A stretch of 64,000 bases of DNA from NCBI RefSeq assembly GCF_000739915.1, contig NZ_BBJT01000009.1, positions 177,303-241,302 of the forward strand. The letters run 5' to 3'. The DNA is from Paenibacillus chitinolyticus NBRC 15660 (lineage in GTDB: Bacteria > Bacillota > Bacilli > Paenibacillales > NBRC-103111). Under the pieces are notes generated by a model. It saw only the letters and a program-made list of their open reading frames with translations, made no database searches and was not told the origin of the DNA. Of the stretch, positions 26,917-35,489 are shown piece after piece. Both the position numbers and the translations under genes were made by a program. The stretch's first letter is position 1. Each line of letters opens with the position of its first letter.

Positions 26917-27778
26917 GAAGCGGCCCGGGCAAGCCGGAAGAGCCGGAGCGAACAAGCCGGAGCAAGTGCGGCAAGTTTGAATCGGTCTGAACTGGCCCGC
27001 ACAAGCCCGAACCGTGTAAATACCGTGCGGCGCGGCCATTGTACAGTACCGGTCCTTGGGAAGAGCATGACTTTCGGCCGCAGGCGTACCCGGTACCGCA
27101 CGCTCGATGCGGATCTGCGGCAGCGTGGCGCGCAGCCTGCCGGGCCCGGCAAGGCCATGGCGGCACATGGGTAGAGGTGCGGAAAGTTGGATTATAATGA
27201 AAATATCCCTTGCGACACGGGCCGCGCAGCGATAGACTGGAAACAATCTGACGAAAGCGGAGGTAACCATCCCGACATGAAGCACTGACATGACGATTCC
27301 ATGTACCCGGCTTGAACGACAAATTGACAAGCGACAGGGCGCCCTGCGGCAGCAGAAGGCGATGGGATCCGTATGTCCGGCGGGATGGACTCCTCCGAAC
27401 GAAAGCACGTGAATAACGATGATAGGCCGCCGATTCGTCGGGATTGCCATGCGTATGTATGCGCACCGATCGTGCGGCGCTTCTTTTCCGGCTGTACGTC
27501 TATCCGGCAGCCGGAAGCCGGATACATCGCCCGAGGCATGGATGCCTCCCGAACTTCCGGCGGGCCGCCCGGTACCGTCAACTCCCGTCTTGCCGGAGGA
27601 ACGGCTCTGCAGCCGCTCCCTCAAGGAAAGTAGGGTTAAGGCGGCGTAGGTTTTCATCGTTTATTCCGCTCCAATCGGAATCGTCAACATCGCCCGATAT
27701 CCGTTTTCTCTCGTTTCTACTGAGCCGCAGGCGCCCGCCTGCGGCTTTTCCGCGGGCTCGCCTTAGGAGGAAACGAGT
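26917..27778 (+). other. 862-base region before the ABC-F gene, no convincing gene
   Basis: GC-rich sequence with open frames on both strands but no family resemblance and no well-placed ribosome binding site. A TATAAT at 27193-27198 lacks a good -35. A short frame at 27290-27412 (40 codons) has no adjacent ribosome binding site. The last 60 bases hold a strong hairpin before the ABC-F start. It may be a long leader, a decayed gene, or both. Confidence 0.5.
27724..27749 (+). promoter_or_regulatory. terminator-like hairpin in the ABC-F leader
   Basis: GCCGCAGGC (27724-27732) pairs perfectly with GCCTGCGGC (27737-27745) around a GCCC loop, followed by four Ts. Alternative pairings exist: GAGCC (27722-27726) with GGCTC (27755-27759), and CCCGC (27734-27738) with GCGGG (27752-27756). 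The gene's ribosome binding site is at 27765-27771. This layout suits an attenuator, though no leader peptide was identified. Confidence 0.45.
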
Positions 27779-29689
27779 ATGACTTTATTAGTTAAAGCGG
27801 TAGGTCTTATGAAGGAATGGAACGGACGGACCTTATTCGAGAACGCCGGCATCGAAATTTACGAAGGAGACCGGGTGGCGCTTTTCGGCCGGAACGGCAC
27901 GGGGAAATCGACCTTCTTCCGGCTGCTGACGGGCGATTTGCAGCCGGATCAAGGAAGCGTCGAGCGCCGGCTGCCTGCGGCGGAATGGGGCTGGATGCGT
28001 CAGCAGGCGGAGGTGGACCCGCAAACGGAGACGCTGGAGTATGTTCAAGCGTACAGCAATCCCGATCTGCATACGCTTAAGACCGGAATCCGCGAGCTAG
28101 AGGCCCGTATGGCCGAGGAAGAGCCGGCCGGAGCGAAGGGCGGGGAGAGCGCATACGAGGCTTACGGCGAGCTTATGGAGCGCTATGCGAGGCTCGGCGG
28201 CTACGACTGGGAAGTCGAAGTCGAGAAACGCCTGCAGCAGCTCAAAATGGGACCCGAATGTTGGCGGATCCCGTTCCTGCGGCTGAGCGGCGGACAGAAG
28301 ACGCGCGCGCAGCTCGCCGCGCTGATGGTGTCCTCGCCCAAGCTTCTGCTGCTCGACGAGCCCACGAATCATTTGGACAGCGAGTCGCTGGAATGGCTGG
28401 AGCAGTGGATGCGGGCGTACCCGGGCACCATCCTGTTTGTGTCCCACGACCGCGAGTTTCTCGATCGTACGGCGACTTCCCTCTATGAATTAACGGAAAA
28501 AGGAACCGTCCGCTACAGCGGCGGGTACTCGGCGTACAAGACGCAGAAAGAACTTGAAATGCGCACGCAAGAAGGGCTGTACAAGAAGCAGCAGCGCGCC
28601 CGGCGGGAGCTGGAAGAATGCATCCGCAATTACAAGCAGTGGTTTCAGCAGGCGCACCGGGCGGCAACGAAAGTGGAAGTCGGCGTTACGAAGAGCTTCT
28701 ATCTTGCCAAAGCCAACAAAAACAGATCCCGCTTCAAAGCGAAGGAGAGAGAGCTGGAGCGGCTGGAAGCCGAGCAGGTGGATAAACCGCGCGGCGGGCC
28801 CAGGCTGAATATGGAACTGGCCGGGGAGGACTTTGCCGCCCGGACGCTGCTGCGGGCGGAGAACCTACGGCTGGCCTTCGGCGAGATGCCCTTATTCGAA
28901 GGCCTGAACGTGACGATGGAGCGCGGCGACCGGCTCGCGGTACTCGGACCCAACGGAGCGGGCAAGTCTACGCTGCTCAAACTCCTGCTCGGACGGATAG
29001 AGCCGGACAGCGGGGAAGTCGTCCATCATCCGCGTCTGCGCACCGGGTACTTCTCGCAGGAGCTAGAAGGGCTGGCGGGAGAGGAGACGCTGCTGGACAC
29101 CCTGCTTGTGCTTCCGTCCATGACGGAGACGGCGGCCCGCACGATTCTCGGCTGCTTCCTGTTTCCGGCCGACGCCGCTTTCAAAAAGCTGTCGGACCTG
29201 AGCATGGGAGAGCGGTGCCGGGCGGCATTTCTCCGCTTGTATTTCAGCGGGGCCAATCTTCTCGTGCTCGACGAGCCGACGAACTACCTGGACATCGACA
29301 CGCGGGAGCAGATTGAGGCGGCGCTGGAGCGCTTTCCGGGAGCGCTGGCCGTCGTTTCCCATGACCGCTATCTGATCCGCAGGACGGCCAACCGGCTGCT
29401 GATGCTTCATCCGCCGGACGGTGCGCCGGAATTTTTCCGGGGGACGTACGCCGAGTATGCGGATCGCGATCAAAGCGACGCCTCGGCGCCTCCGAGTCCG
29501 CGGAGCGATGAAATCCGCCGTCTGGAGCTTCGGCTCGCCCGGCTGATCGCCGGACCGGAGGAGGGCGGTCCGGAAGGGGCGCCGGATCGCATGGGTGCGA
29601 TCCGTTCTTTGCGGGACCGCATCGAGTCTCTCCGGACAGGCGGGGAGGAAGCGCCGTTCCCGGATTCCGGGACCGACCCGGAGGGCTAG
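27779..29689 (+). CDS. ABC-F family ATPase (ribosome-associated)
   Basis: A 636-residue protein with two ABC domains and no membrane segment. The first Walker A is GRNGTGKST (near residue 38) with signature LSGGQ and LLLLDEPTNHLD; the second is GPNGAGKST with signature LSMGE and LLVLDEPTNYLD. A basic interdomain linker of about 80 residues joins them. ABC-F proteins act on the ribosome as translation factors or antibiotic-protection factors. The second signature (LSMGE) deviates slightly from LSGGE. AGGAGGAAA precedes ATG 27779. Whether it confers resistance cannot be told from sequence. Confidence 0.9.
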   Translation: MTLLVKAVGLMKEWNGRTLFENAGIEIYEGDRVALFGRNGTGKSTFFRLLTGDLQPDQGSVERRLPAAEWGWMRQQAEVDPQTETLEYVQAYSNPDLHTLKTGIRELEARMAEEEPAGAKGGESAYEAYGELMERYARLGGYDWEVEVEKRLQQLKMGPECWRIPFLRLSGGQKTRAQLAALMVSSPKLLLLDEPTNHLDSESLEWLEQWMRAYPGTILFVSHDREFLDRTATSLYELTEKGTVRYSGGYSAYKTQKELEMRTQEGLYKKQQRARRELEECIRNYKQWFQQAHRAATKVEVGVTKSFYLAKANKNRSRFKAKERELERLEAEQVDKPRGGPRLNMELAGEDFAARTLLRAENLRLAFGEMPLFEGLNVTMERGDRLAVLGPNGAGKSTLLKLLLGRIEPDSGEVVHHPRLRTGYFSQELEGLAGEETLLDTLLVLPSMTETAARTILGCFLFPADAAFKKLSDLSMGERCRAAFLRLYFSGANLLVLDEPTNYLDIDTREQIEAALERFPGALAVVSHDRYLIRRTANRLLMLHPPDGAPEFFRGTYAEYADRDQSDASAPPSPRSDEIRRLELRLARLIAGPEEGGPEGAPDRMGAIRSLRDRIESLRTGGEEAPFPDSGTDPEG

Positions 29690-29820
29690 CTCGTCATCTT
29701 TGGGGCGGTTGCCCGTTCGACCGGTTAGCCGGCTCGGGGATCGGTGAGCCCCGGGCTCTAGTTCAGGCCAGCCTGTCTGGCCCTACTCTACAGGGAGCGC
29801 TCAGCCGCCCGTAAACAATG

Positions 29821-29859
29821 AAAAAGCCGGGATCCTCATGTGAAGGATCCCGGCTTTTT
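29821..29859. terminator. bidirectional terminator between the ABC-F and MFS genes
   Basis: A perfect 15-bp inverted repeat (29821-29835 with 29845-29859) with A5 and T5 flanks and a nine-base loop serves both converging genes. Confidence 0.85.
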
Positions 29860-29868
29860 CGATAGATT

Positions 29869-31494
29869 TTACTCCGCGGCGGGTTCGGATTTTCCGGCCG
29901 GCTCGGCTTTTTTCCGTTCGGTCAGTTTGATTGTCGGTACGGCAACCGTCAGCACGGCTCCCAGTACGATGAAAATCAGCGCGAACAAGTAGACGGAATG
30001 CAGAGAAGAGACGAGCGAATTTTTCAGAATCGGAGCAATGATCTTCAAGAACTCCGCGGGCATCTCCTTCATGGCTTCCGGGCTGAACAGGAACGTATAC
30101 AGTCCTTGCGGATTCGTATGAATCATTTCCGTAAATTTGGCCACCAGTTCCTTCGCCTGTTCGGGCAGCTTTTGCAGCACGGGGACAAGCGTATCCGTCA
30201 ACTGGCTGTTCGATTTATGGTTCATAATCGCCCCGAGGATGGTCATCCCGAACGTTCCGCCGATGGAACGGAAGAACTGACTTGACGAGGTGACGACCCC
30301 TAGTTCCGATTTCGGGAACGATTCCTGGAGAACGAGTGTCAGGATCGGCATCACAAGCCCCATGCCAAGACCGATTACGAACATAATCAAGGTAGCGGTA
30401 AGCTTCGTCGTATCAATGCTCATTGTCGTCAGCAGAAGGAATCCCGCGGCCATCACGATCATGCCGATGCTGATCTGGACTTTCGGCCCGATTTTGTAGA
30501 CGATCTGCCCGCCGATGATACTGGCGATGATCATGGTGATCATCATGGGGGTCATGATGGTGCCGGACGCCGAGGCGCTGACACCGACAACCCCCTGCAT
30601 GAAGAGCGGCACGAAAATAATAGCGCCGAACATGCCGATGCTCATCAGGAAGCCGATACCGTTGAGCACGGTGAACGTACGGTTTTTAAACAATCGCACC
30701 GGAAGGATCGCTTCCTCCGTGCGGGATTCGATCACAATGAAAGCAGTGATGGCGATAACGGCGAGAACGAACAGGCCGATAATCTGCCAGGACAGCCACG
30801 GGTACTCGCTGCCCCCGAAGCTGAGACCGAGCAGAAGACTGACGACCCCGACAATCATGGTGAACATGCCGGCTACGTCGAACTTGACGGGCCCCTGTGT
30901 TTTGTGCTTGTTGAGGCCCATGGCGATAAAGATAACGGCGATAATCCCGACGGGCAGATTGATGTAAAACACCCATCTCCAGTTGAGGCCGTCCACGATC
31001 CAGCCGCCGATTTGCGGGCCGATTACGGAAGCGAGCCCGTAGAGGCCGCCGAAAACGCCCTGCCATTTGGCGCGCTCTTTGCCCGTGAACAAGTCCCCGA
31101 TGATAATCATCGCCATCGGCATCATAATACCGCCGCCGATACCTTGGATGCCGCGGTATACGATAAGCTGAGTCATGCTGTCCGTTGTTCCGCAAAGCGC
31201 CGAGCTCACCATGAATATGATAAGTCCCGTCACATAAATGACGCGGCGGCCCAGAAGGTCGGCCAGTTTACCGGCGATCGGCACAACTGCGGTGGAAGTC
31301 AGCATGTAGGCGGTAGTCAGCCATGTCATATAACCGAGACCGCCCAGCTCTCCGACGATCCGCGGCATAGCCGTGCCTACGATCGTTCCTTCCAGGGCTC
31401 CGAAAAGCATGGCGATAATCAGACCCGCTATCAGCATGCCCCGGTGTTTGGTCATTTCTTGCCCGTCTTGCTCCAGTTTAAGTGGTTCTCCCAT
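29869..31494 (-). CDS. MFS drug efflux transporter, DHA2 (EmrB/QacA) type
   Basis: A 541-residue protein with about 14 predicted membrane segments. MFS motifs are visible: GKLADLLGRR (motif A), YRGIQGIGGG (motif B) and GPQIGGWIVD (motif C, drug:H+ antiporter type). The N-terminus is short and cytosolic and the C-terminus is charged. It lies downstream of a marR gene on the same strand, about 18 bases apart, a standard efflux pump and repressor operon. Substrate is unknown. Confidence 0.92.
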   Translation of the reverse strand: MGEPLKLEQDGQEMTKHRGMLIAGLIIAMLFGALEGTIVGTAMPRIVGELGGLGYMTWLTTAYMLTSTAVVPIAGKLADLLGRRVIYVTGLIIFMVSSALCGTTDSMTQLIVYRGIQGIGGGIMMPMAMIIIGDLFTGKERAKWQGVFGGLYGLASVIGPQIGGWIVDGLNWRWVFYINLPVGIIAVIFIAMGLNKHKTQGPVKFDVAGMFTMIVGVVSLLLGLSFGGSEYPWLSWQIIGLFVLAVIAITAFIVIESRTEEAILPVRLFKNRTFTVLNGIGFLMSIGMFGAIIFVPLFMQGVVGVSASASGTIMTPMMITMIIASIIGGQIVYKIGPKVQISIGMIVMAAGFLLLTTMSIDTTKLTATLIMFVIGLGMGLVMPILTLVLQESFPKSELGVVTSSSQFFRSIGGTFGMTILGAIMNHKSNSQLTDTLVPVLQKLPEQAKELVAKFTEMIHTNPQGLYTFLFSPEAMKEMPAEFLKIIAPILKNSLVSSLHSVYLFALIFIVLGAVLTVAVPTIKLTERKKAEPAGKSEPAAE

Positions 31495-31512
31495 TGTTTA
31501 AACTCCATTTCT

Positions 31513-31977
31513 CTATGATTTACAGCATTTTCCGTTGTTGTCATCTTCATTTCCGGCGATATTTTGCAGCTTCTCGGAAATTTTCATCAGCGACTCCAGC
31601 TCGTCCGGGTCAAGCCGCGAATAATACTGCTTAATGACTTCGAAAGATTTAAGCTTCGCTTCTTTGAGCACGCTCTGTCCGTGTTCCGTAAGGGATACCA
31701 TTACGACACGGCGGTCGTTCTCATCGTGATGCCGGACGACAAACTTGTTCTGTTCCATCCGGTCGATCATGACGGTAATGGCGCTGGGCTTCACTTCCAT
31801 CATTTCGGCCAACTGGGTGATTTTACCCGGCCCGGTCTCCGAGATCCAGTTCAGTACGTGAAATTGCGGACCGGTCAGCCCCATTTCTTTAAAATGAGAC
31901 ATCTGAGGCCCGATCCGTCGGTAAAAGGACATAGTAGCCCGCAAAATCCGGGCTACGTAATCTTCGTTATCAAGCAC
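31513..31977 (-). CDS. MarR family transcriptional regulator
   Basis: A 154-residue winged-helix regulator. The recognition region ITQLAEMMEVKPSAITVMIDRME and the wing HDENDRRVVMVSLTEHG match the MarR family. Translation likely starts at GTG 31977 after AGGAGGAG. The C-terminus contains a Cys pair (GKCCKS) that could be redox-sensitive, which is speculative. It is encoded just upstream of the efflux pump and a palindrome overlaps its own promoter, so it probably represses both. Confidence 0.92.
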   Translation of the reverse strand: MLDNEDYVARILRATMSFYRRIGPQMSHFKEMGLTGPQFHVLNWISETGPGKITQLAEMMEVKPSAITVMIDRMEQNKFVVRHHDENDRRVVMVSLTEHGQSVLKEAKLKSFEVIKQYYSRLDPDELESLMKISEKLQNIAGNEDDNNGKCCKS

Positions 31978-32020
31978 GGAAGAAAGTCTCCTCCTTTCAG
32001 ATTCACAAAATTGTTTTCAC

Positions 32021-32072
32021 TAGTTATTATTTAAACTATATAAATATTAAGCTGTATGTATAAAAAAGTCAA
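32021..32072 (-). promoter_or_regulatory. marR promoter with overlapping palindromic operator
   Basis: On the reverse strand TTGACT (32072-32067), 17 bases, TAATAT (32049-32044) form a good sigma-A promoter. Downstream TAGTT-N8-AACTA (32021-32038) is an 18-bp palindrome covering the expected start site. This is a typical MarR autorepression layout; binding is inferred. Confidence 0.6.
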
Positions 32073-32136
32073 TGATACTGTTTGCAAAAAACGGAGCGCT
32101 CTGCCGGAAAAGAAGCAAAACGCTATCCCGATGTGC

Positions 32137-32142
32137 TACAAT
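32137..32142 (+). promoter_or_regulatory. candidate -10 element for the sensor-kinase gene
   Basis: TGC directly precedes TACAAT (32137-32142), an extended -10; a -35 element is not evident. Confidence 0.4.
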
Positions 32143-32174
32143 GAAAAAAGCAGGTATAGTTGCGGAGGGTGTAG

Positions 32175-33530
32175 ATGAGAACGACGATAAACCAACATAG
32201 AAAACCGGTATGGATCGGCTCCCTGCTGGGCCTGCTGACCGCCTGCATCCTAATCGGACAAGCGTACGCTTTTCTCTGGACGGAGCAGCAGAAGGCAAAC
32301 AGCCGGAACCATCTGTTCTGGGATTCGTATTTAAACGCCATGTATGGTGTCGATAAAAATTGGTCTTCCGTAATTAAACAGTTAAAAGAAGATTCAGACC
32401 CGCAGCGCTTAGCCGGAGAAGTCGGTCTTCGCTTGTACAATGCCGATCAGAAGCTGCTCTTCGACGCGGCCGCATCGTCTTCTTCCGATAAGGAAGACCC
32501 TGCAGCCGGCCGCATTGACCTGCGAACCGTTAAGGATGGCAGCCGGACTCTGGGTTATTATAGTTTGCCCGCCTCGCCATTCCATCATCCGGAGCCGCCG
32601 TTTTGGGCCGCCGTTCTGGCGGGCTCCCTGCTCGTCGGAGCTGCAGCCGGCCTCTATCTGAAACGGGGGGACAACCGGCTTCGAGCGGTGCTCGACCGTA
32701 TCCTCTTCCGTCTTGCCGTTCTGGCGAGGGAAGACGGATCGGAGCCCTCCTTCAGGCGGGGCAAAGAAAACGGCGGCACGGACATACACGCCAGAACGGC
32801 GGAAATCGATGCCCTGCTTACGGGCATCGAGGACAAGCTGAGGCAGATGGAAACCGTGAGGCCGCGCATGGTCGCGGATCTGACCCAGGAGCTCAGGCGT
32901 CCGCTTACGGTGCTCCGCTCCAGCCTGGAGCAGGCGCAGATCGAAGAGAAGAGACTGACGACCGATAAGGCGGCGGTACTCTTCGAGGAAGTCAGCCGCA
33001 TGTCGGCGCTCGTGAACGACATGCAGCAGCTCATGCTCGCCGAATCCGGCCATCTGGAGCTGGAGCGGCAGTGGTTCTCGCTGCGGGCGAGCCTTGATCC
33101 GCTGATCGCCCGCCTGGAGGCGGAAGCGCGCGTCTCGGGCATCGAGCTGCGCTACTCGCCGTCCAGAGAGGTCAGCCTTTACGGCGACCGCCACAAGCTG
33201 GAGCAGGCGTTCGGCCATCTGCTCGGGAACGCCGTACGGCTGGCTCGTTCGTCGGCCTCCGTATCGGTCACCGTCAACGATCTGGAAGTGACCGTCACCG
33301 TCCGTGACGACGGAGCCGGCCTTGCGCACGACGAGATTCCGCATCTGTTCGAGCGCTTTTACCGGACCGCTTATCCGTCGGCCGCCGCGGCTTCCGAACC
33401 GGGGCTGGGCTTCGGGATGGCGCTGGTCAAACAGTATGTGGAGGCCCACAACGGAAGTGTCCGGGTCACAAGCGAAGCGGGTCAGGGAACGTCTTTTACC
33501 GTTCGTCTGCCTATATTTACCGGAACTTAA
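32175..33530 (+). CDS. sensor histidine kinase-like protein lacking the phospho-acceptor His
   Basis: A 451-residue membrane protein: transmembrane helix at about 12-33, extracytoplasmic domain, second helix at about 142-160, then a kinase core. The ATPase part has the N box (HLLGNAVRLA), D box (VRDDGAGL), F box (LFERFYRT) and G box (GLGFGMALV). In the H box the expected HELRTPL is QELRRPL: codon 238 (32886-32888) is CAG, glutamine. No response regulator gene is adjacent. It may be a non-phosphorylating sensor or a pseudokinase. GGAGGG precedes ATG 32175. Confidence 0.85.
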   Translation: MRTTINQHRKPVWIGSLLGLLTACILIGQAYAFLWTEQQKANSRNHLFWDSYLNAMYGVDKNWSSVIKQLKEDSDPQRLAGEVGLRLYNADQKLLFDAAASSSSDKEDPAAGRIDLRTVKDGSRTLGYYSLPASPFHHPEPPFWAAVLAGSLLVGAAAGLYLKRGDNRLRAVLDRILFRLAVLAREDGSEPSFRRGKENGGTDIHARTAEIDALLTGIEDKLRQMETVRPRMVADLTQELRRPLTVLRSSLEQAQIEEKRLTTDKAAVLFEEVSRMSALVNDMQQLMLAESGHLELERQWFSLRASLDPLIARLEAEARVSGIELRYSPSREVSLYGDRHKLEQAFGHLLGNAVRLARSSASVSVTVNDLEVTVTVRDDGAGLAHDEIPHLFERFYRTAYPSAAAASEPGLGFGMALVKQYVEAHNGSVRVTSEAGQGTSFTVRLPIFTGT

Positions 33531-33581
33531 ACCGGATAGAATAAGGGCTGCGGGCATACCTTCAAATGAGGAGGGACGACG

Positions 33582-33890
33582 ATGAGCTACCTTAAATTGC
33601 TGCAAATTTACGAAAATGACGGGTTGACGCCTAAACGCGCCACCTCATTCCGATACGATCAAATGCTCGGAACCATCCTGCAAGAAATGAAGCCCACGGA
33701 AGTGGGAAGTTCCATGGTACTCTGCCGTGTGGACGATTTCCGGTCTTTCCAGACAACCCGGGTTCAAGCCATCGACCGGGACGGTTCGGAGTTCCGGGTG
33801 CTCACCCGGAACACGATCTATCACTTCGAGATCGTGGAGAGCCGGAACGTTTCCCCGGCTTCACGCCGCGCGTTATGCGAGACTTCGTGA
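33582..33890 (+). CDS. conserved-looking hypothetical protein
   Basis: I do not recognise this 102-residue protein. AGGAGGG (33569-33575) sits six bases before ATG 33582, a convincing translation start. The sequence is soluble, with no signal peptide or membrane segment. It has mixed charge and one Cys in each half (VLCRVDDF, RALCETS). It lies 51 bases after the histidine kinase-like gene on the same strand and before a terminator, so both may be co-transcribed. Confidence 0.7.
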   Translation: MSYLKLLQIYENDGLTPKRATSFRYDQMLGTILQEMKPTEVGSSMVLCRVDDFRSFQTTRVQAIDRDGSEFRVLTRNTIYHFEIVESRNVSPASRRALCETS

Positions 33891-33985
33891 AGCTAAGGGC
33901 AAATCACAGGCATTCGCCAAAACGCATGCGGGTGCCCGGTCATGCGCCGCTGCGCCGCGTAAGCGGAAACTTGCGTGCGGTGTGC

Positions 33986-34032
33986 AAAAACGCCTCCCAG
34001 CCAATTTTATCGGGCTGAGAGGCGTTTTTTTT
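33986..34032. terminator. bidirectional terminator after the hypothetical gene
   Basis: AAAACGCCTC pairs with GAGGCGTTTT, and an inner CAGCC pairs with GGCTG, with eight Ts on the plus strand. It serves the converging antiporter gene as well. Confidence 0.8.
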
Positions 34033-34044
34033 GTCAGACGCAGG

Positions 34045-35205
34045 TTACTCGGCGGAATGGTGTGCCGCGGCAGGGGCGCTCTTTTCGCTGAAAAAGAGCT
34101 TCATCATCGGCGGAGTGACGATAGTGGTCACGAGAACGACCACGACGATAACCGCGAACATTTCTGCGGAAAGCAGCCCGGACTCCTGACCGATGGCGGC
34201 AATGATCAAGGCGACTTCGCCGCGGGATACCATGGCCGCGCCGATGGCCAGTGAACTGCGCCACTTGAATCCGGCGAGTCTGGCGCCGATTGCGGAACCG
34301 GCCAGTTTCGTCGCGATGGCAAGAAGACTGAGGATCACGATAAGCCCGATCGATGAGGAGATTCCCTGAAATTGTACGGTAACTCCGATGGACGTAAAGA
34401 AAACGGGAACGAAGATGGAGTAGCCGATCGTCTCCACTTTTTCGAACACTTCGTGCTTGTAGTTCGTCAGGCTGATGGCCACGCCGGCGATATAAGCGCC
34501 GATAATGGCCGCAACTCCGGCATATTCCGCCAAATAAGCGTAACCGAAGCAAATGATGAGAGCGGCGGTGATTACAGTCTCCGTAACGCGCAGAGGAGCG
34601 AACTTTTTCAGAATCCAAGGGACTGCCTTCCAGGCGAGCAGAAGAGCCGCCGCGAAGAAAACGACCTTTTTCACGACAATCATGCCCAGATTTACGTCTC
34701 CGCCCGCCATGCTCATCAGAAAAGCAAGCGCGATAATGACCAGCACATCGTCGATGACGGCCGCCCCGAGGATCGTCGTTCCTTCTCTGGATTTCAGTTT
34801 GCCCATCTCCTTGAGCGCTTGGACCGAGATGCTGACGCTGGTCGCGGACAGGAGAAGACCGAGAAACGAAGCTTCCAGCGGAGATTGATTCAGCAGGATG
34901 CCGGCGAGATAACCGAGGCCGAACGGGACGATAATGCCGGCAACCCCGACGTAACCGGAGGCTTTGCCCGTACGTTTAAACTCCTCCGTATCGGTTTCGA
35001 GACCTGCGATGAACATTAGCAGAATGACCCCGATTTGACTGATTTCCTGCAGCACATCCGTATTCGTCACAAGTCCGAGAAGATTCGGTCCCAGCACAAT
35101 CCCGATAAGAAGCTTTCCCAGAACCGAAGGCTGACCCAGCCTTACACTGATATCCCCAGCCAGTTTCGATGCGAGCAGAATAATAGCCAGTTGAAAAATT
35201 AGCAC
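34045..35205 (-). CDS. CPA2-type cation/proton antiporter (KefB/NapA-like)
   Basis: A membrane protein of about 386 residues with 12 or 13 predicted helices and the CPA2 fold. Landmarks are LGQPSVLGKLLIGIVLGP in the first helices, LLSATSVSISVQ, and the ion-site Asp pair in GAAVIDDVLVII. There is no C-terminal TrkA domain, so it is the short form. GTG 35205 (MLIFQLAIILLASKLAG) fits homologues; GTG 35217 is also in frame. A promoter and a terminator-like hairpin lie in its leader, suggesting attenuation. The transported ion (Na+ or K+) is undecided. Confidence 0.9.
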   Translation of the reverse strand: MLIFQLAIILLASKLAGDISVRLGQPSVLGKLLIGIVLGPNLLGLVTNTDVLQEISQIGVILLMFIAGLETDTEEFKRTGKASGYVGVAGIIVPFGLGYLAGILLNQSPLEASFLGLLLSATSVSISVQALKEMGKLKSREGTTILGAAVIDDVLVIIALAFLMSMAGGDVNLGMIVVKKVVFFAAALLLAWKAVPWILKKFAPLRVTETVITAALIICFGYAYLAEYAGVAAIIGAYIAGVAISLTNYKHEVFEKVETIGYSIFVPVFFTSIGVTVQFQGISSSIGLIVILSLLAIATKLAGSAIGARLAGFKWRSSLAIGAAMVSRGEVALIIAAIGQESGLLSAEMFAVIVVVVLVTTIVTPPMMKLFFSEKSAPAAAHHSAE

Positions 35206-35262
35206 GTGCCGCCTCACACTCCTTGTTGTCTTATTGTAGTCCCGGAATTCGTAAAAGCATGC

Positions 35263-35322
35263 AAAAAGAGCCCGCTACCAAAACCCGCTATGTAGACATA
35301 GCAAGGCCTTGGTGACAGGCTC
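35263..35322 (-). promoter_or_regulatory. attenuator-like terminator hairpin in the antiporter leader
   Basis: On the reverse strand a 14-bp stem (35322-35309 with 35281-35268, one mismatch and two wobbles) encloses a 6-bp helix GCTATG/CATAGC and is followed by TTTTT. It lies between a sigma-A promoter and the antiporter start. No known riboswitch class was recognised. Confidence 0.6.
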
Positions 35323-35352
35323 CTCCGGGAACTGCAATTTTAAGTTGCTACA

Positions 35353-35381
35353 ATTATACACCGGGGAGCGGGCGAAATCAA
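35353..35381 (-). promoter_or_regulatory. sigma-A promoter of the antiporter gene
   Basis: On the reverse strand TTGATT (35381-35376), 17 bases, TATAAT (35358-35353). The expected start is about 25-30 bases before the terminator hairpin arm, giving a leader of about 140 nt. Confidence 0.75.
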
Positions 35382-35425
35382 TGGAAACAGATGGGGCGGA
35401 CAGTGGACGTTCAAAGAAGCCTTTT

Positions 35426-35455
35426 TTCGCAAGTCGCATCATGGCGTGGTATAAT
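35426..35455 (+). promoter_or_regulatory. promoter of the first signal peptidase gene
   Basis: TTCGCA (35426-35431), 18 bases, TATAAT (35450-35455), with TG in the extended -10 position. Confidence 0.55.
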
Positions 35456-35489
35456 TTAGGAAATAAGGTGTGGAAAGGAAGATGTTTGG

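Noticed and set aside
27290..27412. 40-codon frame as an ABC-F leader peptide
   Set aside because: There is no ribosome binding site at normal distance (the nearest GGAGG is 27 bases away), and it ends 300 bases before the attenuator hairpin.
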